Positions 62,620-64,000 of a stretch of 64,000 nucleotides of DNA are shown piece after piece; the first letter of the stretch is position 1, and the number at the start of each line of letters is the position of its first letter. The notes under the pieces are model-generated. The model was not told where the DNA came from. It worked only from the letters and a program-made list of their open reading frames with translations, and ran no database searches. The translations under genes were made by a program, and so were the position numbers. Source of the DNA: Autumnicola musiva (lineage in GTDB: Bacteria; Bacteroidota; Bacteroidia; Flavobacteriales; Flavobacteriaceae); contig NZ_JAVRHK010000005.1 of NCBI RefSeq assembly GCF_031846585.1, positions 62,001 to 126,000 of the forward strand. Reading direction: 5' to 3'.

Positions 62620-64000
62620 TTAATATCCGGGATTTTGGGTTAAGTTGGTGTTCACACCTAGATCTGATGCCGGGATTGGCATTAGATTTCTAAAAGACTC
62701 AGTAGTAGTTCCCTGTGGAACTCCGCCCTTGTAGGGCCAGATTCCATTTTCTGAAAACCTGTTAAACCTGATAAGGTCAGTCCTTCGGTGCGCTTCCCAG
62801 TACAATTCACGGGCACGTTCGTTGATAATAAAATCCAGGGTCAAATCTGCCGCTGAAATATTTTGGCTTTCATCATCATAAGTGCGCTCCCTAAGAAGGT
62901 TTATATATGCAACGGCATTATCTATACTTCCACCACCTCCGCGGAGATTAGCTTCAGCATACATCAGGTAGGCATCTCCAAGACGAAATAGAGGAAAATC
63001 GGTATCCGGAAATTCACCGGTAGAATCAGATCCCTGCTCCCCGTTTGTATCTATATTTTTGAATTTGGTTACCGCATAGCCTTCGGTAAAGCTACCAATA
63101 TCATTAATTTCTTTGGATTGACCTTCCGTAAAGAACAAAGCACGGTTATCTTCAGCGTCTGCGCCATCAGAAAACTTATCTACCAGGGAAGATGTTGTTC
63201 TTAGTCCAGCCCAACCGCTGTTTACGCCATAGTTTCCCGGATCCATATCTCCTCCTATGGCTGCATGAATTATAAAGGCCATTCCTCCATAGGATTGGGT
63301 ATTTTGCCCATCAAAAGCAATGGGAAATATAATTTCATTTTGGGCGCCGTTAGTATTATTATCTGCAAGGAACAATCTCTCGTAATCGTCGACAAGTTGA
63401 TAATTAGCATTGATCACCTTTTCGGTATAAGTTATTGCTTCGCTATACCGATCTTCACCTATATAAACTTCTGCGTTTAGATATAACTTGGACAATAACA
63501 TCCATAATGCTCCCTGGTCTGCCCGGGCATATTCATTCTGACCTGCAGCAATAAGATCATCTTCAATATCCAGCAGCTCCGTTTCAATAAAATCGAATAG
63601 TTCTGCTCGCTCAATTTGCTCCGGAAGGTATGCTCCAATAGGATCCTCTTCAGTAACAAATGGAGGATTTCCAAAGAGGTCCAAAGCATGGTAGTAACTG
63701 AGAGCTCTTAAAAACCTTGCTTCAGCACGGTATGTTTCAATATTGGCTCTCATATCTTCATTCACTCCCCTGGAATCCAAAAGCGCAGGAGTAGTTTGTC
63801 TTAAAAATTCATTGGTAAGTCCTACCTGATACAATAATCTGGAATACATTGTCCTGATGAAAGGATTTCCCGATGTCCAGTTTTGCGCGTGTAAATCGCG
63901 AATACCTTCATCATTCCAACCAATAACCGCCTCATCTGTGGTTAATTCCTGCATAGACCAGTACAGCCTCAAATATTGAGAAAAGCCTTCATCCAGACCC
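62620..64000 (-). CDS. SusD-like starch-binding lipoprotein, partial (N-terminus off the window)
   Basis: About 460 residues visible; the reading frame runs through the window edge (GLDEGFSQYLRLYWSMQEL), so the true start and lipobox lie to the right. The C-terminal RagB/SusD hallmark is seen as INLLRERTYDDESQ and INERARELYWEAHRRTDLIRFNRF. A SusC transporter gene is expected upstream, beyond 64000. The partner gene susE follows 16 bases later. Confidence 0.93.
   Translation of the reverse strand, partial: GLDEGFSQYLRLYWSMQELTTDEAVIGWNDEGIRDLHAQNWTSGNPFIRTMYSRLLYQVGLTNEFLRQTTPALLDSRGVNEDMRANIETYRAEARFLRALSYYHALDLFGNPPFVTEEDPIGAYLPEQIERAELFDFIETELLDIEDDLIAAGQNEYARADQGALWMLLSKLYLNAEVYIGEDRYSEAITYTEKVINANYQLVDDYERLFLADNNTNGAQNEIIFPIAFDGQNTQSYGGMAFIIHAAIGGDMDPGNYGVNSGWAGLRTTSSLVDKFSDGADAEDNRALFFTEGQSKEINDIGSFTEGYAVTKFKNIDTNGEQGSDSTGEFPDTDFPLFRLGDAYLMYAEANLRGGGGSIDNAVAYINLLRERTYDDESQNISAADLTLDFIINERARELYWEAHRRTDLIRFNRFSENGIWPYKGGVPQGTTTESFRNLMPIPASDLGVNTNLTQNPGY

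Noticed and set aside
1..64000. tRNA, rRNA, CRISPR, insertion sequence or phage genes
   Set aside because: None seen by eye: no transposase or integrase motifs and no regular repeat arrays. A tRNA scan was not possible.

Overview
The window looks like a chromosomal segment of a member of the Bacteroidota, most likely a marine or halotolerant Flavobacteriaceae. The reasons are low-GC DNA, SusD/SusE-type starch genes, SPSQ-like short signal peptides and lipoboxes, TTTG/TAnnTTTG-type promoter boxes, a SerB-SerA fusion, and few strong Shine-Dalgarno sites. I see no rRNA, tRNA, CRISPR array, insertion sequence or prophage.

Layout. (1) 1-8788, minus strand: a tightly packed glycan or glycoside cluster with two CgeB-like glycosyltransferases, a GT4 glycosyltransferase, a Gfo/Idh/MocA oxidoreductase, a zinc alcohol dehydrogenase, a rare glycosidase-epimerase fusion, an NAD-sugar epimerase and an SDR. 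No flippase, polymerase or lipid-carrier transferase is visible. (2) 9138-13213, minus: a metallo-beta-lactamase-fold hydrolase, a DAO-Rieske oxidoreductase, and two helical proteins, one clearly ferritin-like (DUF892). (3) 13407-17653, plus: sbcD-sbcC. (4) 17835-28804: hemolysin-III-type membrane protein, SerB-SerA fusion, an SDR/epimerase pair, a large PAS/GAF sensor without an ATPase domain, a small acidic lipoprotein, another SDR and manganese catalase. (5) 28918-33317: an SPW-repeat membrane protein, a decayed CYP152 fatty-acid peroxygenase pseudogene, a fatty-acid-hydroxylase-family enzyme, a lipoprotein and a patatin phospholipase.

(6) 33481-53437 is a nitrate-assimilation island. It holds an outer-membrane porin, a plus-strand operon for siroheme and molybdenum cofactor (SUMT, MoaD, MoeB, MoaE, MoaC-MoaB fusion, MoaA), an inserted DUF4105 membrane protein, and minus-strand genes for a rubredoxin fusion protein, a nitrate reductase fused to its own NADH-oxidising module, a nitrate/nitrite MFS transporter, a NarL-like regulator, a NarX-like sensor kinase, a DUF4202 protein, NirD and NirB. 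Three promoters of this island share the arrangement AAGTA-N4-TACT-TAnnTTT, and the porin and regulator promoters carry variants, so the island looks like one regulon. The proposed flow is: nitrate enters through the porin and NarK, NasA reduces it to nitrite, NirBD reduces that to ammonium, and the plus-strand operon supplies both cofactors.

(7) 53732-64000, minus: a starch/maltodextrin utilization locus (SusD partial, SusE-like, alpha-amylase lipoprotein, neopullulanase-like GH13, GH31, GH97). It ends in a strong hairpin terminator and has further hairpins after susE and after the amylase gene. The likely SusC lies beyond the right edge.

The items most deserving follow-up are the glycosidase-epimerase cluster, the shared palindromic promoter architecture of the nitrate island, the rubredoxin fusion protein beside nitrate reductase, and the CYP152 pseudogene.
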